A DNA stretch of 22,831 nt, taken from Acanthaster planci. Taxonomy: Eukaryota; Echinodermata; Asteroidea; Valvatida; Acanthasteridae. The stretch's first letter is position 1; the number at the start of each line of letters is the position of its first letter. A model generated the notes under the pieces. The model saw only the letters and a list, made by a program, of their open reading frames with translations. It did not search any database and was not told the origin of the DNA. This document shows positions 12,607 through 21,879 of the stretch, in pieces. Location: contig NW_019091412.1 of assembly GCF_001949145.1 (NCBI RefSeq), forward strand, positions 594,455 to 617,285. Reading direction: 5' to 3'. The position numbers were made by a program, and so were the translations under genes.

Positions 12607-12919
12607 CATTTAGTTTGCATGAAGTATTTCAAAATAACGATAAATACATAACCATTTCTAAAACATCATAAATTTAATGTTTACCCCATTGATTGTGACC
12701 GCAAAATGAATAAAAAGATCCTGCGTTTCCCCAGCCACAAAAAAATCCTCTTTTGGCCGTTCGCACTCCCAGGTTGATTGAATGACATCGCCAGAAACGA
12801 TGCATGTACAGTGTACATGTACATGGCGCACAGTAGGCTACATGTAGTATTACATGCAACAGACCACATTGTGTTTGATGTAGCTTCGGCCGACAGGGCA
12901 AACACTGTTTCAGTTCAAG
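12607..12919 (-). repeat. Left arm of foldback element
   Basis: This 313-bp arm matches the right arm in inverse orientation. Landmark blocks shared by both are the outer terminus, a caaaatgaataaaa block near 12703, a cctgcgtttcc block near 12720, and the inner block tgtgtttgatgtagctt near 12870. Compared with the right arm it carries several indels, including a 3-base loss that removes the CRE-type octamer, and its CCAAT equivalent has become TCAAT. Confidence 0.65.
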
Positions 12920-12952
12920 AAACACACGGTAGGACTGTCTTTTAATTTCTAC

Positions 12953-13263
12953 CTTGAACTAAGACAGTGTTTGCCAGTGGTTTCAAGCTACATCAAACAC
13001 AATGTGGTCTATTGCGGGCGATATTGTATGTACTGTGTGCTATGTACATGTACTGTACACTCTACATGTATCATTCTGACGATGACGTCATCCAATCAGC
13101 CTGGGAGCACGAATGGCCCAAAGGGGATTTTTGTGGGGGGGAAACGCAGGATCATTTTATTCATTTTGCGGTCACAATTAATGGGGTAAACATTAAATTT
13201 ATGATGTTTTTGAAATGGTTATTTGTTTATTGTTATTTTGAAATACTTCAGGCGAACTAAATG
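12953..13263 (+). repeat. Right arm of foldback element
   Basis: This 311-bp arm is the inverse partner of 12607-12919. It contains a cluster of tacatgta/gtac palindromes at about 13040-13071, a full CRE-type octamer with a neighbouring CCAAT motif, and a run of seven G at about 13134-13140 where the left arm has a C/A-rich stretch. Differences from the left arm are spread along its length, which suggests the arms have diverged since they were identical. Confidence 0.65.
13083..13099. promoter_or_regulatory. CRE octamer next to CCAAT motif inside the foldback right arm
   Basis: TGACGTCA lies at 13083-13090 and CCAATCAG at 13092-13099. CRE and CCAAT elements (CREB/ATF and NF-Y sites) are often paired in animal promoters. 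The left arm lacks both at the equivalent place because of a 3-base difference and a C-to-T change. The pair may be ancestral promoter-like DNA of the element or a gain in one arm; no transcript evidence is available here. Confidence 0.3.
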
Positions 13264-15841
13264 CTTTCTATTTCTGTAACCCTTTAACTGTACGAATTAG
13301 AGTTTGAGGATAACAGATTTCTTCAGTACTTGTACATGTACTTCTAACCTTAACGTCACTGCTGACTTCAGCTGGCATATGAAGCATGGTTAACATCATT
13401 TGCTTCATTTTTAGTGACAACTCAAGTGTTGTGATGAACTCAACAGCAAAGGTGTCAGTGATGGCAACAGCAAATACAAACAGAGCAATAACAGCAGTGA
13501 AGAGGCACGTTATCTGGCCCCCCTCCCCACAAGAAAGAAATGCCAGCATGTTTGGGCAAAACAGAGACAACATTGGAGAGCACTCATTGCATGGAAGGTT
13601 TGGTTTGCCCAGGCCTGTTTTTCTCTTATTCATTCAGAGCTGCTTGACATTTGTCGATTTGCTTTTCCCTGACATCCATTCACGGCGCACCTCCTTTGGG
13701 CTTCTTGGCCCAGAGCCAAACAGCAGAAGCGGCAATCATTTGGCCTGGGAAGAGGTGATTGAGTAAGAGGGAGCCTGATTCCGTTTTGGCAGTTGTACAA
13801 TGAATTTGTCTGGTTTCCCCCTTTATCTTGGCCTTAGGCCCTGCTTGTTTGGAGACATGTTGTAAAGTTCTTGGTTCAGTCTGCTGTTTGATTTGTACAT
13901 GAACAAACCTGCCATACAATTTCTGCAACACCATCTTGCCGTTTTGGTAACTGCTCACTGATGGAATAAATTTCACAGTTTTTTATATGTTGTTTTATGT
14001 TGTGATTGATATTTATTTTTCAGTTCATTGTAGATACTGTTTGTAATGTTTGTTGATCATTTGCATTTAACTAAGTTATAGACAGTAGAGTGGTGCTTTA
14101 TCCTAATTGTACTAATGTTGTGGCCGAATTCTTCATAGATTCCTTTGGAATCTCTTGGAGGTGATTAAATTGCTATAAGAAGTCTCCAAAATGTTTTTTT
14201 TTTTCATTTTATTCTTATTTTATGAACTAAGATTTAAACTATTGGAGAAAAGATATAACTCCATTGAAATGGCAGAGAAATATCGCTTTGTGTATTAACC
14301 CAAAGAGATGTGGCTTAGGTTTTTGTAGACAGTTATCACACAGTTTGGTCGATGGATGGCTGCTGTAAGCAGAAATACACCTAGTTTTTTTTTTTTTGGT
14401 CCAGCCAGCAATTAGTTGCTATCCCTACAGCTTACAAGTTCAAGTAGCCTGTTTGCTTCTAATTGCCATCCTAACCATCTCTGTCGGTTCCGGTGCCTGG
14501 CTGTCCGGAAAATGACGACTAGACCCGAGATGCTAACGGAACAGGCGACCAGGAAAATAGCTTAATCTCTCTTGCCTGCTCATTTGGGCCTCTGTTCCCC
14601 CGTGGAGCCTGAACACATACCATCCATCTTTGGTGGGGCCGTGGATAGTCAGAGTGTTTGTTGTCCAGGGATGCCTTCCTCTCCCGCCCCCCCTCTCTTT
14701 TTCTCTCTCTCTGGCTGGAAACATCACCGGCTGCCTTTCCATTTGTCTTGTGGCTGCCATTGGTCAGCCTTCAGTGTTGTTCTTTTACAGTCACTCGTTA
14801 GGCTAAAGATTTGAGCAAAGTGCCTTTCATATCTCATGTTGTTGCTGGAGAACTGTTGTTGCTGAAAGGAATGCAGCCACTTAGCGTTTTTTTCCTACGC
14901 TCTCAACTTTTTTCTTTAAAATCTTGAAAACTTTGGTGGGCTTTGAACAGTGTTTGGTTTCATTCCCCCCCCCCACAAAATTATTATTGTGAAAGTAATG
15001 ATATATAATACGGCAAAGGTTAAAGGGATTGTCTTGATAGTGCCTGAATAAAAGCTGACCTGAGCTAAGCCATTAATTAACCATCTGATCACTGTGATTC
15101 GTGACCACTTTACAACTGCCAGCAAAACAGGAAACCGCTAGCAGTTACAGCTTAGATCATCAGTAATTTATCTCTCAAGACATTTGACCGTTTTTTAATC
15201 CTGTCTTACTGTCTCGCTCTCCCACATCAGAAGAACTCTGGACTCGGAGAAAAACTGGAATTTCTCTCACTCCAAAAAAAGTGTACCACTGCAACCAGTT
15301 TGTTTGATGTGGCATCTTGTGGCTAACCGCAGAACATTTAGCGCCATGCTAACCCTACCATGTCACAACACATTCTAATCCATCAGGTTGGAGCTATATT
15401 TACCTTAGCTTGCTGGAGGGGGGGTTCAATCTGGCTCTGCTCCACAAATTACCCGATCTAGATTTGGAGATTGTAACAGAATACTGGGGCCTACTTGCCT
15501 GACCTCCCAGCTTGTCATATTTTGAATGAATGTCTCAGTCGTGGTCTGCAGAGATCTGGTCTTTTTATAACCTTTGATTGATGTTTTTTGGTGGATGTGC
15601 CCACCTGGTCTGTGGAAACCGTATCGTTCGTGATTATTTAAAACTGACAGAGAGTGATTCTTCTCCTGTTGTGACGATTGTCACAGCGGCTCAACATTGA
15701 GCAATGATCTCTAGAATTGCAAACAAGATAGGCTGAAGACCTGTACCTGTAGAAGTGGTAAGGAGACATTTCTGTCCAGGGAAAATTTTGAAACTATTTT
15801 GGCATGAGCCAAAGGATATGAAACACATCTTGAGACATACT

Positions 15842-15864
15842 TTTGGAAATTCTTTATTTCCAAA
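15842..15864. repeat. Perfect 9-bp hairpin with 5-nt loop
   Basis: TTTGGAAAT at 15842-15850 and ATTTCCAAA at 15856-15864 are exact reverse complements around the loop TCTTT. It is too short for a microRNA precursor. A smaller perfect stem (TGTGAC / GTCACA, loop GATT) lies at 15670-15685. Confidence 0.5.
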
Positions 15865-16190
15865 TATAATTCTTGTGTTAAAATATCACATTTAATGTGT
15901 TGTGATAACATGTAAGTCCAGTTATGATTAATAATTACCCTAAAATATGCCGTGGATCAGGACAGTTTAGAAGTGTTTGAATTGTCAGTTTGTGGCTATA
16001 TAATTGATTGCTGAGCTTGCTTACAGGTTTCCCTGCACATCTGTAAGAATACCACCTTGGTTGTTGTCCAGACCTTTGCCGAGCTCAGGTCTGGTTCACC
16101 CAGCCAGCCAGCTCCACCTGAGCCTGGCTGAGATGCCTCCACACAGTGATGGAGTATCTCGCTTCATCACTCCACATGCCTCATCTGCTC

Positions 16191-16206
16191 CTCTCTCTCT
16201 CTCTCT
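16191..16206 (+). repeat. CT dinucleotide microsatellite
   Basis: Eight CT units in a row, continuing into a CTTT-rich pyrimidine stretch to about 16217. Such a tract could act as a pyrimidine-tract protein site or GAGA-type element, but nothing nearby supports a specific role. Confidence 0.8.
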
Positions 16207-17229
16207 TTCTTTCTCCCCGCCTCCCGCGTTGCTAGGGATCGCCAAGGAGTCTGCAATTGATTTCCTGTGGCCTCAGAGTCCAGTGTTAAACCCCCCCAAG
16301 AAAAAAGGAACAGCCACACACCTGAAAATTTAATCCCGACAGCTAAGCATGTCGGATTTCTCACTGTAGCTTTGCTGATCGATGCCTCACTACTCGGCCC
16401 ACAATAACCATCCGCATCTTTCTTTTTGTCTCACTTCCCTTTTATTGTTGAGAAATAAAGGGAGCAAACTTTAATAAGACTTTATTGAAGAACCTCAGGT
16501 GATGTTTTAAAGCCTTGTGCTGTACTAGAGCAGACAGGAGAACTAGTCGAAACGAGGGGTTTTTTATTAAGACTGGAGTGAAACATTAACCTGTTGGATT
16601 TGAGTTGACAGGCCAGTCTAATGCTGAATCTGTGTCATTGCTCTCGTGAGCACCTCGTATGCCGTATAGAGTTGTTTTCTTCCACAATAGTTTGCTGCTA
16701 GTGTAGTTTATTAGCTCTTGGATTTGAAAGTATAACCGCTGTGCTGGAATGCAATATCCAGGGGTGGAATTTTTGTTTAATTTGATTTGTCGCACATTCT
16801 TGTCGAATTCGTCTGCCTGGATGCTGAAGTACATGTACCAAGACGATGACTTTGTGCTCAATCGCAAATTTTGTCGTGTACCGCAGAGTTTTTTGTTTGA
16901 CCAATCATGAATGGCTACCTGCCGATGAATGAGTGAAATTAATTTGAGTATGCAATTGTGAACATACTCAGACTTAGGTTTTACGCATGTATATCAAAAC
17001 CATGCAGCTGTGTGCGTTTTGCCTAGTTTTTCATGTCACCAGGATTAAGTGAAAGAATATAAGTTGGAATATTTTGTAGTGGTATTGTCTTTTATTTCCC
17101 ACTTGTTTCTCTTTCTTCAGTGATCATCAAAACAGAGAGCTTATTAGAAACCTCCTTTAAGATACCTCGCAGTAAATCTGTCCCATCTTATTTGAACATG
17201 CATTTGTTAAATACAAATCCGTCTGTTCA

Positions 17230-17244
17230 TTTTTTTTTCTGCAG
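17230..17244 (+). other. Consensus 3' splice acceptor of the exon
   Basis: Nine T followed by CTGCAG gives a textbook polypyrimidine tract and CAG acceptor. The AG lies at 17243-17244 and fixes the exon start at 17245. I see no strong branch-point consensus, which is usual for animals. Confidence 0.6.
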
Positions 17245-17319
17245 AGTACAAGTGTTCCCAAGAAAGAGGAAAAGTTCAAGAATTACCTCCGTTCAGCATT
17301 CCACATCTCCGAAGCAAAG
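17245..17319 (+). CDS. Internal coding exon of an unidentified gene
   Basis: This 75-nt segment lies between a consensus acceptor (polypyrimidine tract plus CAG) and a near-perfect donor (AAG/GTATGTAAG). It is the only place in the window where two strong splice signals bracket an open frame. Its length is a multiple of three. All three frames are open, but the frame beginning with AGT is preferred: it gives 25 residues starting STSVPKKEEKFKN and ending SAFHISEAK, a lysine/glutamate-rich then amphipathic segment, with mostly C or G at third codon positions. No stop occurs and it would preserve phase on both sides. I do not recognise the protein family. With more than 10 kb of intron-like DNA upstream and 5.5 kb downstream, the gene must have very long introns, as is common for developmental regulators and signalling genes. 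A non-coding or differently framed exon remains possible. Confidence 0.55.
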
Positions 17320-17328
17320 GTATGTAAG
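17317..17328 (+). other. Consensus 5' splice donor of the exon
   Basis: AAG/GTATGTAAG matches the animal U1 snRNA pairing consensus closely. The GT is at 17320-17321. Together with the acceptor at 17244 it defines a 75-nt exon. Confidence 0.6.
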
Positions 17329-18691
17329 CACAACTGCACACATCAATTTAGGCTCATCATTCTCTTGATCCCTTATTTGCTTTGTGTACACCCCATCGAG
17401 TGCGCTATTCTCAGTGTCCAGTTGGCTGGTACATTCGCCTGATTTCCTTCCCCCTTGGATTGGCTTACCTGCTAGAAATTTATCCAGGTGCTGGGATAAT
17501 GTTGGTGTGTCAGGTCATCTGTCAAAGCACTAATGGCCTGAACACCTGATAAATGTCCTTGCAGCATGGCCATAGGCAGACACTGAATGACCTTTCACCT
17601 CCTGTGAGCCTTTTTTATCATGTAGTTCAGTCTTTGACAAAATCCTAAATCAAGATCCCTCTTTCTACTGTTTCTGCTGCTATTATAGACAAGTATCATT
17701 GACATTCCACTGTAGAATTATGCATGTGCTTGAGCCGCTAATTTAAGAGTCCGAACCCATTTCCAGTCAAGCTGCACATACACCCACAGCGTTAACAGTA
17801 CTAATTGAAATTAATATGGAGCTAGTGGCTTCAATATCCACCAGCGGTAAGCAAGAGCCTAGCCATAAATTACAATCACATCAGTAACTGTTTGATGTGC
17901 CGAAAGCTGCAGTCTTGAGTCACGCATTTACGCAGAAATGGATAACGAGGTTGTTATTACGACTGTCGAATGGAGAGGGGGCGTAAATTGCCTATTTCAG
18001 ATGCAGGTTCCCCCCCCCCTTTTCTCATAAGCCAACAATACGTTTTCCCTTGAAGTTCATTTCCTAGGTAGCGCAGTTTTTCATCATTCAGGTTCTGTTT
18101 GCTTCATGTTGAAAAATCTTATTCACAAAATGTTTCAAGGGAAGTGATGGGGTTGGACTGTGTCATTTCCCGGCTTTGAAAAGAGTTGTACGCAAAGAAA
18201 ATAATCGTTCATTCTGCTGATGCAGCTCCCTTCTCCCGCGATGAAGGGTCGTCAAACTTTTGTGAGGTTGGAAAACTCTTCCTGAAGGTATAGTTTGGCA
18301 TTACACTAAGGTTGAGCATGCAAGTTGATAATGAATGTTTCTGAGTACAGTGATGAAAAGAATAATTTTGTGAGTTGACAGAGTAGCGACCAATCAGAGG
18401 GGAATGACATATTCCATCTGTCATTGACTAAAGTCATTTGTTTCTATTGATGAATGTGCAGTAATAAATCATGACAACCAATATGTGTTTAAAGAGAGAA
18501 AGCTTACAGATTAAGACAAACCCAACAGTCACATCTGTTAATAAATCCAAGATGGCTGCTGCTGCCAAAGGTCACCATTTCTTTTTACTTTTCCCAGAAA
18601 CTACAAGATCTCTGGGGGTGGTACCGAGCTTCCCTTCAGAAGTGAATCAAGCTGACTAGGTTCACCTGAGTCCCTCCTTGCTTCCCTTCCG

Positions 18692-18705
18692 CCCCCCCCC
18701 CCCCC
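18692..18705 (+). repeat. Poly-C tract (C14)
   Basis: Fourteen consecutive C, the longest C run in the window, in a pyrimidine-rich stretch from about 18669 to 18725. Long C runs are prone to assembly and sequencing length errors. Confidence 0.8.
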
Positions 18706-19830
18706 ACTGCCCCCTTCCCTTCTATACTTCATGTATCCAGCCCGCAACATCACTCATAGTTAGTCACGGCCGGAAGACTTCCTCCCAAGTCACTGCTGTT
18801 TCATCCCCAGGTTCTCAACCAAGAACATTATTTTCTGTATTTGTTTCTCCGTGACTCTTTGCAGAGGGCATTTTAGCTCTTATGTAGAATACTTCTCCCC
18901 CCCCCAAAAAAAAGTGCTGAAATTGCCTGCACTGGTTAGACCCAATTGAGGAAATTATTTCAGTTCATAGCTCCAGTGAATTTGAACCTGCCCATTTATT
19001 CATTATTTGAAAAAAGGAATGAGTAAGAATGATTGTGTTTCAGAGGAAATCAAACGTTAAGAATATTTCTGAAGTGGAGATGTTGCTATGTAAAAAAAAA
19101 ATTCTAGAGAAGTTATTTGGTAATTTTCAAAAGATATTTATCGTGAAGGTGCCTTAAATTTTTTGCAGGAGTTTTACACTTGTGATCATTCTAAAAATTA
19201 ATTGTCCGGATTTGAAAGACCCACAACCTCCAAGATGCGCATTGTTTTCATCAGGGTAATCAAGATTACCGGTAGATGCTGCCAGTCCGATACCATTTCT
19301 AATAAGCGTATACGAAAGCACCGCTGTTGAAGAGAAATAAGGAGATAGTCACTTCCAGCTGAGGACTCTGTCCGGCGTAGCATCAGAGCCCAAGATTCTG
19401 ACAAGAATGAGCAGGGAACCAGCCCAAACGTCATAGGCTTTGCATGACACTTTGGCTGGTGACTCGTTTTGTTTGCTTTTTGTCGGCTTTTTGTTTTGTT
19501 TTCAGAAATGTGTGTAGTATGGCCAGTTACGATTGATGTAATCCTGCTTTGTAGACATGTTAACACATGTAATAACATTCACTCATTGTCTTGTGATGTT
19601 TCTTATGTGGTTAGTTCCTTCATGTATTAAGTGTTTGTCCAGGTTCTTCAAGGTCCCAAAATGTCGGTGAAAGTGCTGGAAAATCCTTGTATTGTTATTT
19701 TTCCATTGAAATAAAACATCAAGTTTGCATTGAAAAGAAACTTGAGTTACCTTTTGTCTTTGTTACCTGCGGCCAGTTTGCCCTAGCAAACAGCGAACCG
19801 CATCATCCAACTTTTACAAAGTTGAGTTGT

Positions 19831-20068
19831 TTGATCGAATATTTAATCGAATTAGTTGATTAACATATTGATTGATTAATCAACCTTAAGAGTTTGTGAT
19901 GCTGTATGGAAATTGATTTATGAAGTCGTTATGTAAGGAAGCCGTCCATTGCTCGAATGGATTGCATTTAATTCATTTTTATGTCACTGGGATCGCTGAA
20001 TAGTTGATTCGTTTGACTGATGAATAATTTTTGGACGGTTTATCTGATCAATCAAATCAGTTGATCAG
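19831..20068. promoter_or_regulatory. Cluster of TGAT/ATCA homeodomain-type words
   Basis: Within about 240 bases there are a TGATTGAT at 19869-19876 (the classical PBX/EXD-HOX composite word), an overlapping 12-bp perfect palindrome TTGATTAATCAA at 19872-19883, an inverted GTTGATTAA at 19855, and at 20044-20068 a CTGATCAA / TTGATCAG inverted repeat around a 9-nt spacer. The words are seen directly. A TALE/HOX enhancer role is inference, and drift of a simple TGAT repeat is an equal alternative. Confidence 0.25.
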
Positions 20069-21039
20069 TGAAAAGTTGCTTGTACCCATGTGACCGAGTT
20101 AATTTCATTTAGGAATGAATAAGCTAGTTCGGTATTTTAAAAAGTCAAGGTCTTCCGGGAACACAGCGCGCGTGAGTCAGCGTATGGCCGGGTGCCCTGA
20201 TATCGCTTGTGCGCGTAGCTGTTCCCGAATAGTCTCGTACAGAGCATGTGCTGTTGGAATACCTGTTGGAACTGGCTCATTGTTGAATTGATTCAGCATT
20301 GCTATGTATGCAGGCATGAAGAACACACAGCGTTCATCTGGTAGGCACCTTTTACATAGCTCGTGCCCCCCTTCCCCAAAAGAAAAGTGTGTTGAACTTG
20401 GCACAGGACAAAGGTTGATCTTGTGTAAGATTTCCTGCCGACAATTTCGAAGATCCCTTCCCTCACTTTTTATTTATGGGAATCAATTCCTGTTTGGTGT
20501 GGAGAGGACTTACAGTTTATATCGCCATCCAAACATAGTTCTTCCCTCGGCCCACCTTGCCTCGGGCGCTGGCATGGACGGCAGGCCACGTGTCAGATTT
20601 AATTCCCTTCAGGAGCTGAAATCTCCAAAGTTGGAACGTCTGCAACAACTGTGATCATAACAGGTGGAGAATAACAGGTTATTAATGCGGTCAATAAACC
20701 AGACAACCTTCAGACGTGATCTGATGAAGAAGCTGTTCACTAATTCGAAGCATTAATTGTTAGTGGTCTTCAGAAAATGGCCATAATTTAATGTTGATTC
20801 TTTGTCGTGGTCTTTATTCCAGACGTCCGTAGTCTGTTCGTCCGCTCTCTTCAATTCCTCCCACAACCCAAATTGTTTTTACTTTCAAAGGCGGCCTGTA
20901 TTTATTGTAGAGACTCTGTTGTCCCGCCTTTATTAATGAGCGCTTTCCCAAGCCCACCTCTATCGATATTTCATATTGTGACGGGTAGATTAAAGGAGAC
21001 GGATCGGTTGCGGTAAACCTCGCTTTTACAGACGTCTCA

Positions 21040-21073
21040 GCATGTCATGAGTTGGCCCGATTCGCATGTCATG
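21040..21073 (+). repeat. Short direct repeat GCATGTCATG
   Basis: GCATGTCATG occurs at 21040-21049 and again at 21064-21073, 24 bases apart, each followed by a ggcccg word. A related GTCATGTCCA occurs near 21067 and 21236. These lie in the CpG-dense part of the window. No function is recognised. Confidence 0.5.
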
Positions 21074-21853
21074 TCCAACGCGTCTGGCCCGGTACTGGAC
21101 CCCCGTCTGCAGGGCGCAACTCGTCGCCATGCCTTGCGCGTGCATCCTGCTCGGACAACTCGAGCTTCTTGTTAATTGGCTACAAGTTTGGCCCCGCGTA
21201 ACAACACGGGTATTACACATGGCAAAGTGGGCTAGTCATGTCCAGCTTGGATATGTCAATGTGCGATGACAAATTGTAGTCTTGCTTGTCTCTCCCAGGG
21301 GTAGCAGCCAGGGAGAAGTCCAGGGTTTTTTCAACCGTCGTGGTGTCTACTGCCGTAGGCCAACTGCACCTTGTGAGCCATTTGAAATACAAAGTCTCCA
21401 CGTTACAGAGTGTACCTTGAAAAATACGCTTAGCGCAGACTTATCGTAGCTAATCGTTGAAGGCAAAATCCAGTACAAATTGTTTAATACCGCACTGGGC
21501 TTGTCCTCCATTTGAACTCGAGTGTATCACGCATGGATGGTTGATTCACTGTTACCCCCAGGACGTATTGAAATCGGAGGGCACAGGCCTGTTCTGTTAT
21601 CAAATTGTTGATTATGTTTTCAGAAAGTTAATTTCTGTTTTAAATACTACATAATATGAGTAAGACGGTTATAGTGGGATGTTTTCCACACAAAAGTGAC
21701 TTCAGTCCCTTGTTTGTGTGTTCAATCGCTGGAAAAGATTTTTGTTTGCTTGATGGTTTAATATTTCTGATTGGTGGGATCTTGGCCGAATGAAAGAAGA
21801 GATAAAGGCAAGGGTCATAACTACTGGTCTGGTTTTTGTTTGTTTTCTATTCG

Positions 21854-21879
21854 TTTTTGTTTTGTTTTGTTTTGTTTTG
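21854..21879 (+). repeat. TTTTG pentanucleotide microsatellite
   Basis: A TTTTTG unit followed by four exact TTTTG units. It is a simple repeat of the kind common in animal introns, and length polymorphism is likely. Confidence 0.85.

Larger units (their letters stand above)
12607..13263. mobile_element. Foldback (long inverted repeat) element, about 657 bp
   Basis: Two arms of about 312 bp are reverse complements of each other at roughly 85 percent identity by eye and are separated by a 33-nt loop at 12920-12952. The outer ends are catttagtt at 12607 and its complement ending at 13263; beyond these the flanks stop matching. The inner ends are cagttcaag at 12911-12919 and cttgaact at 12953-12960. 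There is no coding capacity: frames in the arms are short and simply mirror each other. I see no clear target-site duplication at the two ends. The form fits a non-autonomous foldback or MITE-like DNA transposon with very long terminal inverted repeats, or two copies of one unit inserted head to head. The family is not recognised. Confidence 0.6.
13264..17229. other. Gene-free intron-like stretch upstream of the exon
   Basis: No supportable gene. The longest open frame here (13386-13766, +, about 126 codons) has no domain signature and no splice boundaries. Homopolymers include T11 at 14194-14204, T13 at 14385-14397 and C10 at 14965-14974. A CT microsatellite lies at 16191. A second acceptor-like tract ends at 17120, only 124 bases before the exon below, and could be a cryptic or alternative 3' splice site. 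Confidence 0.6.
17320..20150. other. Intron-like stretch downstream of the exon
   Basis: No further exon can be supported. The stretch holds C runs of 10 (18010-18019), 14 (18692-18705) and 9 followed by 8 A (18897-18913). An AATAAA at 19710-19715 could be a polyadenylation signal but no terminal exon leads to it. The section 17690-17900 has few simple repeats and several TAAT-type words, so it is a reasonable place to look for conserved non-coding sequence. Confidence 0.5.

Noticed and set aside
12674-13260. Similar peptides (sharing LHQTQCGLL) encoded on both sides of the loop at about 12925-12965
   Set aside because: They are the same DNA in inverted orientation in the foldback arms, with frameshifts between copies; not evidence of a conserved protein.
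13386-13766. Open frame of 126 codons on the + strand
   Set aside because: No domain, no bounding splice sites, and a length expected by chance in 22.8 kb read in six frames.
16004-16333. Open frame of 109 codons on the + strand containing a Ser/Leu run
   Set aside because: The Ser-Leu run is a translation of the CT microsatellite, so the openness is a composition artefact.
19489-19503. TTTTGTTTTCAG acceptor-like site
   Set aside because: Part of a T/G simple-repeat stretch and followed closely by an in-frame TAG in one frame with no donor; similar sites occur near 3660, 18000 and 21622.
19198-19578. Open frame of 126 codons on the - strand
   Set aside because: Composition is unremarkable, no family is recognised and there are no splice boundaries; chance explains it.
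21041-21076. CATG-centred words resembling p53 half-sites
   Set aside because: Flanking bases do not fit the purine/pyrimidine pattern of the p53 response element.
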